DNA of 35,795 nt from Oscillospiraceae bacterium (GCA_031253545.1 JAIRWH010000096.1:1-35795); one strand, 5' to 3'. Numbered from the stretch's first letter, positions 6,067 to 15,924 are shown. Translations and numbers: made by a program. The notes: generated from the letters alone by a model not told the origin.

Positions 6067-6500
6067 AACGTCGCCTCCATAACCAAAGCGTCTTCCGTCG
6101 GTTTGCGGTAGTACCCTTTCCTGCGCCCTATGGCGGAAAAGCCGAGCTTCGCGTATAAACCCCTTGCCGCTTCGTTGCCTTCGCGCACTTCAAGCACCAT
6201 GCGCGCCGCGCCGCGCCGCGCCGCTTGCAGCATAAGCTCCCGCAGCATGGCCTCGCCCGCGCCGAGCCGCCGATAATCCGGCGCGGTGGCTATGGTGGTC
6301 AGTTCGGCGGTGTCGAAAAACACCCGTATGCCGCCGTAACCGACAAGCGCGCCGCCGTCTTCCCGCGCCGCCACGCAAAGGGCAAACGGGTGCGCCGCCT
6401 CGGCGGCGAGGGTCTCCTCCGACCACGGCACGGAAAAACAAAGCCGTTCGAGCTTTGCGGCGGCGGGAATATCCTGCGGCATAAGGAGGCGCAGCGTCAT
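6063..6500 (-). CDS. rimI: ribosomal protein alanine N-acetyltransferase RimI (GNAT)
   Basis: The 145-residue product is a GNAT acetyltransferase of the RimI type, which acetylates the N-terminus of ribosomal protein S18 in the best-studied case. The acetyl-CoA loop is visible as DYRRLGAGEAML (about residues 80-91), fitting R-x-x-G-x-G/A, and the C-terminal part contains EGNEAARGLYAKLGFSAIGRRKGYY, typical of the RimI branch; it is split here as EGNEAARGLYAKLGF and SAIGRRKGYY. The neighbourhood supports the call, because rimI commonly adjoins tsaD. Its ATG overlaps the polA stop (ATGA) and its TGA overlaps the tsaD GTG, so translation is probably coupled. No independent Shine-Dalgarno site is clear. 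Confidence 0.92.
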   Translation of the reverse strand: MTLRLLMPQDIPAAAKLERLCFSVPWSEETLAAEAAHPFALCVAAREDGGALVGYGGIRVFFDTAELTTIATAPDYRRLGAGEAMLRELMLQAARRGAARMVLEVREGNEAARGLYAKLGFSAIGRRKGYYRKPTEDALVMEATL

Positions 6501-8761
6501 TTTGCCGCAAGCCAGCTTTTGCCCGCGTGGGCTTGAGCCACGAGGGGCACGTCTAACGGGCAGGCGTTTTCCATCTCTTCGCGCAGCATGGCGGCCACGG
6601 CCTCGCTCTCGCTCTCCGGACATTCGGCTATCAGTTCGTCGTGTACCTGCAATATCAGCCGCGCCTGTGTGTTGCCGCTTTTTAGGCGGCGATGGAACGC
6701 CACCATGGCCTTCTTGATGATGTCCGCCGCCGTGCCCTGTATGGGGGCGTTGAGCGCGGCGCGCTCGCCGAAAGCGCGTATATTGTGGTTTTGCGAATAC
6801 AGTTCGGGCAGGTAGCGCCTGCGCCCGAAGAGGGTGGTCACATAGCCGCTCTCGCGCGCGGCGGCCACCACGTTGGCCATATACGCGCGCACCCCGGCAA
6901 ACTTTTCCAAGTAACTTTCCATATAGCGCTTGGCCTCGGACACGGGCACGCCTATGTCTTCCGCCAGCGAAAAAGGGGATATGCCGTATACAATGCCGAA
7001 GTTCACGGCCTTGGCGTGGCGGCGCAGGGTGGGGTTGCTCTCGCCGAAGACTTGCGTCGCCGTGGCGGCGTGGATGTCCTCGCCCCGCCGGAACGCCTCT
7101 TTCATGGCCCCGTCGCCGGCGATATGCGCCAGCACACGCAGCTCGATTTGCGAATAGTCCGCGTCTATGAGCACCCAATCCGGGCGCGAGGGTATGAACA
7201 TACCGCGCAGGAGCCTGCCCGTTTCCGTGCGCACGGGTATATTCTGCAGGTTCGGCTCCGAAGACGAAAGCCGTCCCGTGACCGTGGCCGTCATATGGAA
7301 GGTGCTCCGCACCCGCCCGTCGGTATCCATGACGCGCAACAGGCCGTCGGCGTAGGTGGATTTCAGCTTGGCGAGCGCCCTGTAATCGAGCACGGCGGGT
7401 ATTATGGGGTGGAAGCGCCTGAGCTTTTGCAGGGTATCCGCGTCCGTGACCCAGCCGATTTTGTTCTTTTTGCCTCCGGGCAGCATGAGCGTTTCATACA
7501 GCAGCTCGCCCAACTGTTTGGAGGAATTGATGTTGAAGCGCGCGCCGGCCAAGGCGTAAATCTCCTCTTCCAACGCGGCCATGCCGCGCGAGAGTGTGTC
7601 GCCGTATTCGGTCAGCTTTTGCCCGTCCACCGCCACGCCGTGGTGCTCCATAGAGGCCAAAACCTCGCACAGGGGCATTTCGATGTCCGCGAACACGCCC
7701 CAAAGCCCTAAGTCCGCAAGCTCTTGCTTCATTTGCTCCCAAGGACCCTCCGGCTTTTGCAGTAGCCAGGCGGCGAGCGATATATCCGCCTCGCAGGGCG
7801 TGAGCGGTCTGCCCGCGTCCATGTCCGCCTTCCAGAGCGCCTTCACATGGCGGTAAACGCCTTGCGGCAGCGGGCGTTCCTCAAGCGCCGCCGCGAAAGG
7901 GGAGTCTTTTTGCCCCGTTGACTCGCGCAGGCGGCGCGAGAACTGCGAACCAAACTCCAAGCGCGAGAGGAGCAGGTTCAGCGCGGCATCGTCCGGCTCC
8001 CGGCGCGCCGCGTCGTCGGGGCGGAAAACTATTGGCACGGCGGTGTTTATTCTGCCCAATTCTTGTGAAAGATAGGCCGAGTCCCTGCCGCTTTCCATCT
8101 TTTCGCGCAGCTTGCCCGTCAGGAGGTGCGTGTTGGCGTATACCGCGTCCAACGAGCCGTATTCGCGCATTAGGGCCGTGGCCGTCTTTTCGCCTACGCC
8201 CGGCACCCCGGGGATATTGTCGGAGCTGTCGCCCATTAAGGCTTTGAGGTCCACAAGTTGCGCGGGGGTAAGGCCGTATTTGGCTTCCACGGCCGCCTCG
8301 TTGTAAGAAACCGTGTCTTTGCTGCCGATGTAGATTACCCGCGTGTCGGCGCAAATAAGCTGAAAGCTGTCGCGGTCGCCGGTCACCACGGCGCAGCGCC
8401 AGCCCTCCCGCCCGCATACGCGCGACACCGCGCCCAGTATGTCGTCCGCCTCATAGCCGGGCATTTGCAGCACGGGCACGCACAACGCCGCAAGCGCTTC
8501 GCGCAGCAAGGGCAACTGGGCGGCCAAGTCTTCCGGCATGGGCCGCCGCGTGGCCTTGTAGCCGTCGTACATCTTGTGGCGGAATGTCTTCTCCGGCAGG
8601 TCGAACGCGGCGCAAAGCGCGGCGGGCTTATATTTGTCGAGCAAGGAACAGAGTATGGACAAAAAGCCGTATATCGCGCCCGTGGGCAACCCGTCTTTCG
8701 TGGAGAGCGGGCGCATGCCGTAAAACGCGCGGTTGAGCAGGCTGAGGGAATCGAGCGCCAT
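6497..8761 (-). CDS. polA: DNA polymerase I with greatly shortened 3'-5' exonuclease region
   Basis: PolA fills gaps and removes RNA primers. At 754 residues this one is shorter than the usual 870-930. The 5' nuclease domain (about 1-285) is intact, with YEADDILG (103-110), VTGDRDSF (126-133) and MGDSSDNIPG followed by the helix-hairpin-helix VPGVGEKTA. The polymerase domain (about 345-754) has motif A DYSQIELR (535-542), motif B RRHAKAVNFGIVYG (about 580-593) and motif C QVHDE (705-709). Only about 60-70 residues lie between the two domains, where a proofreading domain would take about 180, and no D-x-E exonuclease signature is seen, so proofreading is presumably absent. The ATG at 8761 overlaps the cysS stop as TAATG; another in-frame ATG lies 15 bases upstream. 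rimI follows with an ATGA overlap. Confidence 0.96.
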   Translation of the reverse strand: MALDSLSLLNRAFYGMRPLSTKDGLPTGAIYGFLSILCSLLDKYKPAALCAAFDLPEKTFRHKMYDGYKATRRPMPEDLAAQLPLLREALAALCVPVLQMPGYEADDILGAVSRVCGREGWRCAVVTGDRDSFQLICADTRVIYIGSKDTVSYNEAAVEAKYGLTPAQLVDLKALMGDSSDNIPGVPGVGEKTATALMREYGSLDAVYANTHLLTGKLREKMESGRDSAYLSQELGRINTAVPIVFRPDDAARREPDDAALNLLLSRLEFGSQFSRRLRESTGQKDSPFAAALEERPLPQGVYRHVKALWKADMDAGRPLTPCEADISLAAWLLQKPEGPWEQMKQELADLGLWGVFADIEMPLCEVLASMEHHGVAVDGQKLTEYGDTLSRGMAALEEEIYALAGARFNINSSKQLGELLYETLMLPGGKKNKIGWVTDADTLQKLRRFHPIIPAVLDYRALAKLKSTYADGLLRVMDTDGRVRSTFHMTATVTGRLSSSEPNLQNIPVRTETGRLLRGMFIPSRPDWVLIDADYSQIELRVLAHIAGDGAMKEAFRRGEDIHAATATQVFGESNPTLRRHAKAVNFGIVYGISPFSLAEDIGVPVSEAKRYMESYLEKFAGVRAYMANVVAAARESGYVTTLFGRRRYLPELYSQNHNIRAFGERAALNAPIQGTAADIIKKAMVAFHRRLKSGNTQARLILQVHDELIAECPESESEAVAAMLREEMENACPLDVPLVAQAHAGKSWLAAK

Positions 8762-10158
8762 TAGTTCTTTTTCCACTTCACGCCCTCTTTCGTGTCTTCA
8801 AGCGTTATGCCCATGCCTTGCAAAAGTTCGCGCAGCCCGTCGGCCCGCGCGTAGTCTTTGTTTGCCCTCGCCTCCTGCCGCAGCGCGAGCAGACGCTCCG
8901 CCTCCGCGTCCAAATGCTCCGCATTCGCGTCCGGCGCGTCGGCGGGCGGTTCGCGCAACGCTTCCCTAAGCCCCAAGCCGAGCGTATTGTCCATCTCCAA
9001 AGCGGCCGCGTATACATCGCGGCTTTTGTCTTCCCGGCGCAGCATGCCCCAAAACACGCCGAGCGCCTTCGGTATGTTCAGGTCGTCTCGCGCCGCTTCC
9101 GCGAACGCGGCCATGCGCGGCGCGGTGTCCGAGCGCGCCGCGCCGTCGGCGTGGGAGCGCAGCAGGGCGAGCAGCCTTTGGTAAGACGCCTTCGCGCCTT
9201 CCAAGGCTTCAAACGTGAAGTTGAGCTTGCTTCTGTAATGCGCCTGCGCGCAGAGCAGGCGGAAGTGGAGCGGCGAATAGCCTTTTGCCGAAAGGTCACG
9301 CAGCAAATATGTGTTGCCCTCGCTTTTGGCCATCTTCCCGCCGTTTACCAGCATAAACTCGCCGTGGAGCCAATAGCGGGCGGGGCGGCGGCCGAGCAGG
9401 GCCTCGCTTTGCGCGATTTCGTTCTCGTGGTGCACGGGTATATGGTCCACCCCGCCCGTGTGTATGTCGAACACATCGCCTAAGTATTCCCGCGCCATGG
9501 CCGAACATTCGATGTGCCAGCCGGGATAGCCCATGCCCCACGGCGAGGGCCATTGCATGATATGCTCGGGCGCGGCGAACTTCCAGAGCGCAAAGTCCGC
9601 CGGGTGGCGCTTTTCGCTGTTTACCTCCACGCGCGCGCCCGCCTGCTGCCGCTCGATGTCGGTGCCGCTCAGCGCGCCGTAGGCGGGAAAGCGCGATATG
9701 TCGAAATACACGCCGTCGCCGATGATGTAGCCGTAGCCCTTGTCGAGCAGCCCCTGCGTGAAGGCGAGCATTTGCGGTATATGCTCCGTGGCCTTAGGCG
9801 TTATCTCCGGGCGCGTGATATTGAGCGCGTCTATGTCCGCGAAGAACGCCGCCGTGTATTCGTCGGCAATCTCGCGCGGCGTTTTTCGCGCCTTGCGGGC
9901 GGAGGCGGCCATTTTGTCTTCGCCTTCGTCCGCGTCGCTCACAAGGTGGCCCACGTCGGTTATGTTCATCACGGTATACGGCGTGTAACCGCAAAGGCGC
10001 AGGCAGCGGCGCAGCCAGTCCATGAAGAGGTATGTGCGCATATTGCCGATGTGCGCGAAGCCGTATACGGTGGGGCCGCAGCAATACATCTTCGCTTTGC
10101 CCGGCTCGCCGGGGGCGAAAACCTCCTTGCGCCGCGTGAGAGTGTTATACAGCAGCAT
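8761..10158 (-). CDS. cysS: cysteinyl-tRNA synthetase
   Basis: CysRS charges tRNA-Cys. The 465-residue class I enzyme shows the HIGH-type motif as HIGN (36-39), the KMSKS-type motif as KMAKS followed by EGN, and the zinc ligands of this family: Cys27 in YCCGPTVYG, the Cys of [10 protein letters not shown], and the His/Glu of [16 protein letters not shown]. The C-terminal helical anticodon region ends with a short lysine-rich tail. Its ATG at 10158 lies 14 bases inside the end of cysE, and its TAA overlaps the start of polA. The cysE-cysS pairing is common in Bacillota and links cysteine synthesis to its use in translation. Confidence 0.97.
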   Translation of the reverse strand: MLLYNTLTRRKEVFAPGEPGKAKMYCCGPTVYGFAHIGNMRTYLFMDWLRRCLRLCGYTPYTVMNITDVGHLVSDADEGEDKMAASARKARKTPREIADEYTAAFFADIDALNITRPEITPKATEHIPQMLAFTQGLLDKGYGYIIGDGVYFDISRFPAYGALSGTDIERQQAGARVEVNSEKRHPADFALWKFAAPEHIMQWPSPWGMGYPGWHIECSAMAREYLGDVFDIHTGGVDHIPVHHENEIAQSEALLGRRPARYWLHGEFMLVNGGKMAKSEGNTYLLRDLSAKGYSPLHFRLLCAQAHYRSKLNFTFEALEGAKASYQRLLALLRSHADGAARSDTAPRMAAFAEAARDDLNIPKALGVFWGMLRREDKSRDVYAAALEMDNTLGLGLREALREPPADAPDANAEHLDAEAERLLALRQEARANKDYARADGLRELLQGMGITLEDTKEGVKWKKN

Positions 10159-10801
10159 CCGTATCCCCCTTCCCCGCCCTCGCCACTTGCCCTTTCTCCA
10201 ACGCGAATACGCGCATCCTCAGTTCGCAAAGCTCCTGCGCCACGGGGTCGGGCATATGCACCTGGTCGAGGTCGTCTATCCTTTGCCCGCGGAGGCGCAC
10301 CACGCGCGCGGGCACGCCCACGCAGGTGCAGTGCGGCGGCACTTCGCTCAGCACCACGGCGCCCGCCGCGATTTTGGAGTATTCGCCCACGGTAAACGGG
10401 CCGAGCACCCGCGCGCCCGCGCCCACCATCACGTTGTTTTTCAGCGTGGGGTGGCGTTTGCCCGTATCTTTGCCCGTGCCGCCCAGCGTGACACCTTGGT
10501 AGATTGTGCAATAATCGCCCACCACGGCCGTCTCGCCTATGACCACGCCCTGCCCGTGGTCTATAATCACGCCTTTGCCCAGCACGGCGCCGGGGTGTAT
10601 CTCAATGCCCGTCTTGCGGCGCGAGAGCTCGGAGATGAGGCGCGCGCGGAAATAGTGCCCCTTTTCATAATGCCTGTGCGCTTTGCGGTGAGCCCGCAGC
10701 GCCTTGAAGCCGGGGTAGAGGAAGAATACCTCCCACGCGCTTTTTGCGGCGGGGTCGCGCTCCAGATACGCCGCTATGTCTTCTTTGATGCCCTTAAACA
10801 C
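10145..10801 (-). CDS. cysE: serine O-acetyltransferase
   Basis: CysE makes O-acetylserine from serine and acetyl-CoA, the first step of cysteine synthesis. The 218-residue protein has the short N-terminal helical domain of the Gram-positive type (about 1-65), then a left-handed beta-helix of hexapeptide repeats (about 66-180). Catalytic and binding elements are visible: IHPGAVLG, IIDHGQGVVIGETAVVGD with the catalytic His, and YQGVTLGGTGKDTGKRHP, which binds substrate. The tail of about 35 residues after the helix is Arg/Lys-rich. It overlaps the pgsA stop by 8 bases and the cysS start by 14 bases. Confidence 0.95.
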   Translation of the reverse strand: MFKGIKEDIAAYLERDPAAKSAWEVFFLYPGFKALRAHRKAHRHYEKGHYFRARLISELSRRKTGIEIHPGAVLGKGVIIDHGQGVVIGETAVVGDYCTIYQGVTLGGTGKDTGKRHPTLKNNVMVGAGARVLGPFTVGEYSKIAAGAVVLSEVPPHCTCVGVPARVVRLRGQRIDDLDQVHMPDPVAQELCELRMRVFALEKGQVARAGKGDTDAAV

Positions 10802-11336
10802 GTATGTTTATTACCGCTCGGTTTTTATACAGGTAATCCGCGCACGACCAGGCGGACACGGCGGCCATGGCGGAGGCGGAGGCGGTGTTGATGGTTGGCA
10901 GCGGCCAGGAGGAGAAGAAGCGCGGCTGCAAGAGGAAAAACATGAGGAAGAAGGTGTTCAGCAATGTGCGCAGCTTGCCGGAAAAGTGCGCGCTCACCAC
11001 CTTGCCCGCCTCGATGGCCACAAGCCTGAGCGAGGTGACGATGAAGTCGCGGGCGAGTATTATCATGGCGACCCACACGGGCAACACGCCCTCGCGCGTG
11101 AACCACAGCACGGCCGAGCATATCAGCAGCTTATCGGCAAGCGGGTCTATCAGCTTGCCGAATGTGGTAATCTGGTTATACTTGCGGGCTATGAAGCCGT
11201 CTAAGCTGTCTGTGAGGCTTGCCGCCAAAAACAGCGCGGGCGCGGCGAGAGAACCGCCCCAATCATACGACAGCGACACCAAAAAGAACGGTATGAGCGC
11301 GATACGCGCTAAGGTGAGGATATTGGCAACCGACAT
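10794..11336 (-). CDS. pgsA: CDP-diacylglycerol-glycerol-3-phosphate 3-phosphatidyltransferase
   Basis: PgsA makes phosphatidylglycerol phosphate, the entry step to anionic phospholipids, in the cytoplasmic membrane. The 180-residue protein carries the full CDP-alcohol phosphatidyltransferase signature D-x2-D-G-x2-A-R-x8-G-x3-D-x3-D, starting at Asp43 (DSLDGFIAR ... GKLIDPLAD). Several hydrophobic segments flank it, starting with the N-terminal ILTLARIALIPFFLV. The C-terminus differs slightly from common PgsA in being Ala/Ser-rich before a basic end. It follows rimO with only 4 bases between, a pairing conserved in many clostridia and bacilli. Confidence 0.95.
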   Translation of the reverse strand: MSVANILTLARIALIPFFLVSLSYDWGGSLAAPALFLAASLTDSLDGFIARKYNQITTFGKLIDPLADKLLICSAVLWFTREGVLPVWVAMIILARDFIVTSLRLVAIEAGKVVSAHFSGKLRTLLNTFFLMFFLLQPRFFSSWPLPTINTASASAMAAVSAWSCADYLYKNRAVINIRV

Positions 11337-11340
11337 AGAA

Positions 11341-12642
11341 TCATTCCCCTTTGCCGCGTTTTTGCCGCGCGGCGACCTCGCCGAGCAGCCCCGCGCGCGT
11401 TTCCCCCGTAATCATAACATATGCGTAGTCGCCTACGCAAACGGGCTTGCGCGAGCTAAACCGGATAACGCCGTCCACATCGGGCGATTCGGCGTAACTC
11501 CTGCCGGTTTGCAGCCCGCGCCCGTCCGGTTCGCTTTCGCAGAGCACCTCGACGACGTTGCCGCGCATGGACGCGTGGTATTCGGCCAGCACGGCGTTTT
11601 GCACGGCCAAAAGCTGCCGGTAACGCCGCCGTTTTTCCTTTTGCGTGACCTGCCCGCTCATGGCGGCGGCGGCGGTGCCCTCCTCGCGGGAATACATGAA
11701 TATGCCGGCGCGGGGCAGGCGATGACGGGCAAGGAAGGCGCACAGCTCTTCGTGCCGAGCTTCCGTCTCCTGCGGAAAGCCCGTGATGACCGTGGTGCGG
11801 AGAGCCACGCCGGGCACGGCGGCCTTTATCCGAGCAAAGAGCGCGTCGGGCGTTTCCGCGCAGGCGCGACCCATGGCGGCGAGGATTTGCGCGTTGCAAT
11901 GCTGCACGGGCACGTCGAGGTACTTCACGATTTTCTCCTCGCTTGCCACAAGGCGCAGCAGCTCGTCGGTAATGCCGCCGGGGTGCAGGTAATGCAGCCG
12001 CACACGGCGCAGACCCTCTATTGCGACCATTTGCCGCAGCAACGGGAGCAAGCCGGGGTGCGCGGTAATATCCTGCGCGATTACGATAAGCTCCGAAACG
12101 CCCATGTCCGCCAGGGTGGCCGCCTCGCGCAATATGTCGCCCGGCGGCCTCGGCGTAAAATCGCCGCGCAGCGAGGGTATGCGGCAGTAGGCGCAACGGT
12201 GAGAACAACCCTCGGCGATTTTCAGATACGCCGCCGGCCCGCGGGTTATACGCGGTATCTCCCGCTCCGGCGCGCCCAAAGGGGCAAACAGGGCGGGCCT
12301 TTGACCCGCCAAGGCGCCGCGCGCGGCTTGCGCGATGTCGGCAAAGCTGCCGCAACCCACCAAGCCCGCCACTTCCGGCAATTCGCGGTATATTTCGTCT
12401 TTGTACATCTGCGCGAGGCACCCTGTGACCACAACCTTGCCGCGCAGGGCGCAAAGCTCGACGACACGGTCTATGGATTCCGCGCGGGCGCTTTCGGTGA
12501 ACGCGCAGGTATTGACGACGTTGAGGTCGCTTTCCGCCACGTCGCCGGTCAGCTCGTAGCCCGCCTCACGCAAAGACCAAAGCATCTGCTCCGAGCAGCA
12601 TTGGTTTTTCGCGCAACCCAGCGTGACCACCGCCGCTTTCAT
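11341..12642 (-). CDS. rimO: ribosomal protein S12 methylthiotransferase RimO
   Basis: RimO is a radical-SAM enzyme that methylthiolates an aspartate of ribosomal protein S12. The 433-residue length and three-domain layout fit: an N-terminal UPF0004 domain with cluster-binding Cys10, Cys46 and Cys75, a radical-SAM core with C-x3-C-x2-C at Cys146/150/153 (CSHRCAYC), and a C-terminal TRAM domain (about 370-433). One difference from the usual sequence is NQCCSEQM after LGCAK, where most relatives have N-x-x-D-S-E. MiaB is the main alternative; the RimO call rests on the LGCAKN start, IPSLRG after the radical-SAM motif, and the pgsA neighbour. It overlaps the recX stop by 4 bases. Confidence 0.93.
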   Translation of the reverse strand: MKAAVVTLGCAKNQCCSEQMLWSLREAGYELTGDVAESDLNVVNTCAFTESARAESIDRVVELCALRGKVVVTGCLAQMYKDEIYRELPEVAGLVGCGSFADIAQAARGALAGQRPALFAPLGAPEREIPRITRGPAAYLKIAEGCSHRCAYCRIPSLRGDFTPRPPGDILREAATLADMGVSELIVIAQDITAHPGLLPLLRQMVAIEGLRRVRLHYLHPGGITDELLRLVASEEKIVKYLDVPVQHCNAQILAAMGRACAETPDALFARIKAAVPGVALRTTVITGFPQETEARHEELCAFLARHRLPRAGIFMYSREEGTAAAAMSGQVTQKEKRRRYRQLLAVQNAVLAEYHASMRGNVVEVLCESEPDGRGLQTGRSYAESPDVDGVIRFSSRKPVCVGDYAYVMITGETRAGLLGEVAARQKRGKGE

Positions 12643-13061
12643 TCGTACTCCCCCGCGCCGAGGGCCGCGAGTATATCGTCGTGGTCGAAGCCCCGGCGCA
12701 GCAGGGCGGCGGATACGGCCCTATGGCTTTTGCCGCGCATCTTGGCAAGCAGGGCGGCGATGGCGGCCTTGGCATCGCCTTCCGCCCCCGCGTCTTCAAT
12801 GTATTCCTCCAAGCCTTCGCGCCGCAAGGCCTCGCGCACACGCCACTGCCCGTAATTGCGGGCGCGCAGCGATTCGGCAAGGTTGCGGGCGCGGCGGGCG
12901 TCGTTTATGTAGCCGCGCTCGGTCATTACGGCCACGGCGCGGGTTATTTCCTCGCAATCAAAGCCCTTTGCCGCGAGCTTCTCGCTTAGGGCGAGGGACG
13001 AATAGTCCCTGCCCGCGAGGAGCGCGGCGGCGGCGCGCACGGCATCAGTCTTCGTCGTCAT
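12639..13061 (-). CDS. recX: RecX regulatory protein
   Basis: RecX binds RecA filaments and limits or tunes their activity. The product is 140 residues long, short but within the family range. Three-helix repeats are visible: [31 protein letters not shown], split here as [11 protein letters not shown] and [16 protein letters not shown], then a central repeat around [16 protein letters not shown], and a C-terminal [21 protein letters not shown]. The gene starts 17 bases inside the end of recA on the same strand, the usual recA-recX arrangement, so translation coupling is likely. Confidence 0.92.
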   Translation of the reverse strand: MTTKTDAVRAAAALLAGRDYSSLALSEKLAAKGFDCEEITRAVAVMTERGYINDARRARNLAESLRARNYGQWRVREALRREGLEEYIEDAGAEGDAKAAIAALLAKMRGKSHRAVSAALLRRGFDHDDILAALGAGEYE

Positions 13062-14112
13062 CGGCGCTCACGGCCACCCCTTTTCCCGCCGGTTTCGCGG
13101 CAAACCTCCCCGGCTTTTTATTGACCGACGAGAGCCTTTCGGCACCGGCCTTTATGGCCTCTTCCAATTTATCGGCGGCGGCGGGGTTATCCTTGAAATA
13201 TTGCTTGGCGTTTTCCCTGCCTTGCCCCAACCTTATGTCGCCCAGGGAAAACCACGCGCCGCTCTTTTGCACAAGGTCCAAGCGGCTGCCGAGGTCCACA
13301 AGCTCGCCTTCGCGCGATATACCCTCGCCGTAGATGATGTCGAACTCCGCCTCGCGGAAGGGCGGGGCGGTTTTGTTTTTCACCACTTTCACGCGCGTGC
13401 GGTTGCCGATAACCTCGCCCGCCTCTTTCAGCGCCTCCACGCGCCGCACGTCGAGCCTGACGGACGAATAAAACTTCAAGGCGCGGCCGCCTGTGGTGAC
13501 TTCGGGGTTGCCGTATACCACGCCCACTTTTTCGCGGAGCTGGTTTATGAATATGGCCACGGTGTTGCCCCGGGCAAGCGCCCCCGCCAATTTGCGCATG
13601 GCCTGGCTCATGAGGCGCGCGTGCAGGCCCACCACGCTGTCGCCCATGTCGCCTTCGATTTCCGCGCGCGGCACAAGCGCCGCCACGGAGTCTATGACGA
13701 TGGTGTCTATCGCGCCGGAACGGATGAGCGCCTCGGCGATTTCAAGGGCTTGCTCGCCGTTATCCGGCTGAGCTACGAGCAGGTTGTCTATATCCACCCC
13801 CAGCGCCGCCGCGTAACGCGGGTCTAAGGCGTGCTCCGCGTCCACAAAGGCGCACTCGCCGCCGTGCTTCTGCGTTTGCGCGAGCACATGGAGCGCGAGG
13901 GTGGTCTTGCCCGACGCTTCCGGCCCGAAGATTTCCACGATTCTCCCTCTGGGCACCCCGCCTATGCCGAGCGCGATGTCTAAGCCAATCGAACCCGTGG
14001 GTATGGAACTGACCCGGAGCTTTGTGTTGTCGCCCAGACGCATAACCGAACCTTTGCCGTAGGTTTTCTCTATTTGCTCGATGGCTGTGCCGAGGGCTTT
14101 TTGCTTGTCCAT
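13045..14112 (-). CDS. recA: RecA recombinase
   Basis: RecA forms filaments on single-stranded DNA for homologous recombination and the SOS response. The 355-residue protein has Walker [10 protein letters not shown] (63-71; most relatives have GPESSGKTT), Walker B around IVIDSVAAL, and the DNA-binding loop L2 region after [11 protein letters not shown]. The C-terminus is acidic (SADDDED), as usual. I chose the ATG at 14112 because GGGAGG lies about 10 bases upstream and the protein then begins [16 protein letters not shown], the normal RecA start. No SOS box is recognisable directly upstream; the gene lies 19 bases after prmC inside the long operon. Confidence 0.98.
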   Translation of the reverse strand: MDKQKALGTAIEQIEKTYGKGSVMRLGDNTKLRVSSIPTGSIGLDIALGIGGVPRGRIVEIFGPEASGKTTLALHVLAQTQKHGGECAFVDAEHALDPRYAAALGVDIDNLLVAQPDNGEQALEIAEALIRSGAIDTIVIDSVAALVPRAEIEGDMGDSVVGLHARLMSQAMRKLAGALARGNTVAIFINQLREKVGVVYGNPEVTTGGRALKFYSSVRLDVRRVEALKEAGEVIGNRTRVKVVKNKTAPPFREAEFDIIYGEGISREGELVDLGSRLDLVQKSGAWFSLGDIRLGQGRENAKQYFKDNPAAADKLEEAIKAGAERLSSVNKKPGRFAAKPAGKGVAVSADDDED

Positions 14113-14131
14113 TACGCCGTATCCTCCCTTA

Positions 14132-14986
14132 TTACGCCGGTCGCCGCGCCACAACGACCCGCTCGTAGTCTTGCAGGTCCCTGTGCGCGGACACTTCCGC
14201 GTAGCCGCTGTTTTGCAGAATCTGCGCCGTTTGCCGCGCTTGGTTGTAGCCCGTCTCCAACATCATATAACCGCCGGGCCTGAGCGCGAAATACCAATGC
14301 TCCGCTATGGCTCTTATGACATCCAAACCGTCCGCGCCGCCGCGCAGCGCAAGCTCCGGCTCGTGCTCCCTCACCGACGGCTCCAGCGCCATGTATTCGT
14401 CGTCGGAGACATACGGCGGGTTGGCGGCGATGACATTGAACTCCCCCAACGCCGGAGAGGGCGGCTGCTTGGCGCAGGCCTCCGTGATGATGATGATGTT
14501 GTGAAGCTCACGCGCGTTGCGCCGCGCCACCTCCAACGCCTTCACCGATGTGTCCGCGAGCACCACTTTCAGCTCCGGCAGCTCGGAGGCCACGGCAAGC
14601 CCCACGCACCCGCTGCCGCAGCATAAATCCAAAAAGCGCCCGTCGGGGGCGTGTTCGCGCAGGGTGGATATGGCAAGGTCCGCGAGTACCTCCGTGTCCG
14701 GGCGGGGAATGAGTACGTCCGGGGTGACCTCCAATGTAAGCCCGTGGAAGTCCCATTGGCCCAACACATAGGCCAGCGGCATCCCGTGTTCGCGCTTTTG
14801 GGCAAGCGAGAGCGCCTTTGCGGCCGTGCGGTCTTCCACGTATTGGTGTATGTCGCGCATGAACGAGCTTACGTCTTTGCCCACGAGCACCCGCAGAATC
14901 TCGCGCGCCTCAAACTCCGGCTGCTCGATAAGCGCCTTTTTGAGGTATTTCCGCAGCTCCAAGTATACGTCGTTGAGCGTAGGCAT
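14132..14986 (-). CDS. prmC: peptide chain release factor N5-glutamine methyltransferase
   Basis: PrmC methylates the glutamine of the GGQ motif in release factors RF1 and RF2. The 284-residue protein has the N-terminal helical release-factor-binding domain (about 1-90) and a Rossmann methyltransferase domain with [14 protein letters not shown] as the SAM-binding loop and NPPYVSDDE carrying the N-P-P-Y catalytic motif. I start at the ATG at 14986, which overlaps the yqhQ stop as TAATG; another ATG 15 bases upstream is possible. The yqhQ-prmC pair is common in Bacillota, though prfA, which often accompanies prmC, is not here. Confidence 0.94.
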   Translation of the reverse strand: MPTLNDVYLELRKYLKKALIEQPEFEAREILRVLVGKDVSSFMRDIHQYVEDRTAAKALSLAQKREHGMPLAYVLGQWDFHGLTLEVTPDVLIPRPDTEVLADLAISTLREHAPDGRFLDLCCGSGCVGLAVASELPELKVVLADTSVKALEVARRNARELHNIIIITEACAKQPPSPALGEFNVIAANPPYVSDDEYMALEPSVREHEPELALRGGADGLDVIRAIAEHWYFALRPGGYMMLETGYNQARQTAQILQNSGYAEVSAHRDLQDYERVVVARRPA

Positions 14987-15891
14987 TACCCGCGCCCCCA
15001 TTCGTCGGCACCTTTTTGCGGCGGCACCACGCGGGAAAGGGCATCTATGCCCACCTCAATCATGGATTCGTCGGGCTCGCGCGTGGTGATACGCTGGAGC
15101 CACAGCCCCGGAGCGCGCAACACGAACGTGAGGGCGTTGTCGTGCCGCCCGATTAGTCTGTTGACCTCGTATGCCGCGGCGACCACTATGGGGAGCATTG
15201 CCAGCCTAAGCGCCACGCGCACGAAGAGGTTATTGAAGCTGACCCACATAAACGCCAACAGGCTGATGAGCACCACCATGAGCAAAAAACTCGTGCCGCA
15301 GCGGGGGTGGAAACGGGAATATTTTTTCACGTTGTCGGCGGTGAGCTCTTCGCCCGCCTCGTAGCAGGCGATGGTTTTGTGTTCCGCGCCGTGGTAGGCG
15401 AACACGCGCCGTATGTCTTTCATCCGCGACACGGCGAGCATATACAGGATAAGCACCGAAAGGCGCAAACCCGTCTCCGTGAGGTTGCGGAGCACGCCGT
15501 CGCCCGTGCGGGGCGAAAGCAGCCCGCCGATGAACGACGGCAACACGGTGAACAGCCCTATGGCAAGCGCCAATCCTAGCAACACGCCCGCCGCCATGAC
15601 GAGCTTGGAGCCGGCGCTTTCTTTCTCTTCTTCCTCCACGGCTTGCTCGGCGCTCCATGTGAGCGCCTTCATGCCGTCGTACATGGAAAGCGAAAAGTTT
15701 GCCACCCCGCGTATGAGCGGGAAGCCGAGGATTTTGTTTTTTTCTTTGAGCGGCGTATACTCTTTCTCTTCCGCCACAATGCCTGCCGGCGTCCGCGCGA
15801 CCATGGCCGTCTTGCCCGGCCCGCGCATGAGTATGCCCTCTATCAGCGCCTGGCCGCCGATGGCGGTGCGAAACTTATCTTTGCCTGACAC
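14986..15891 (-). CDS. yqhQ: YqhQ-like membrane protein (DUF1385)
   Basis: The 301-residue protein is a DUF1385/YqhQ membrane protein. The N-terminal AIGGQALIEGILMRGP is the family signature, followed by four or so hydrophobic segments (near residues 98-125, 140-160, 200-225 and 230-245) and the conserved YHGAEHKTIACYEAGE and FHPRCGTSFLL motifs. The reaction or transport role is unknown to me. The GTG at 15891 is chosen because a near-perfect AAGGAGGT lies 6 bases upstream and family proteins start at this point. It is the first gene of the eleven-gene operon, right after the promoter at 15925-15954. Confidence 0.88.
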   Translation of the reverse strand: MSGKDKFRTAIGGQALIEGILMRGPGKTAMVARTPAGIVAEEKEYTPLKEKNKILGFPLIRGVANFSLSMYDGMKALTWSAEQAVEEEEKESAGSKLVMAAGVLLGLALAIGLFTVLPSFIGGLLSPRTGDGVLRNLTETGLRLSVLILYMLAVSRMKDIRRVFAYHGAEHKTIACYEAGEELTADNVKKYSRFHPRCGTSFLLMVVLISLLAFMWVSFNNLFVRVALRLAMLPIVVAAAYEVNRLIGRHDNALTFVLRAPGLWLQRITTREPDESMIEVGIDALSRVVPPQKGADEWGRG

Positions 15892-15924
15892 GGGCGACCT
15901 CCTTCGCTCATTACCGTTACGGTG

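Noticed and set aside
6692-7711. 339-codon plus-strand frame opposite polA
   Set aside because: The composition is Arg/Gly/His-rich and it has no family match; it is a shadow of polA.
10867-12855. 662-codon plus-strand frame opposite pgsA, rimO and recX
   Set aside because: It covers three confident genes on the other strand and shows no domain.
13045-14154. Longer RecA start at 14154
   Set aside because: The extra residues do not match RecA, and a good ribosome binding site precedes the ATG at 14112.
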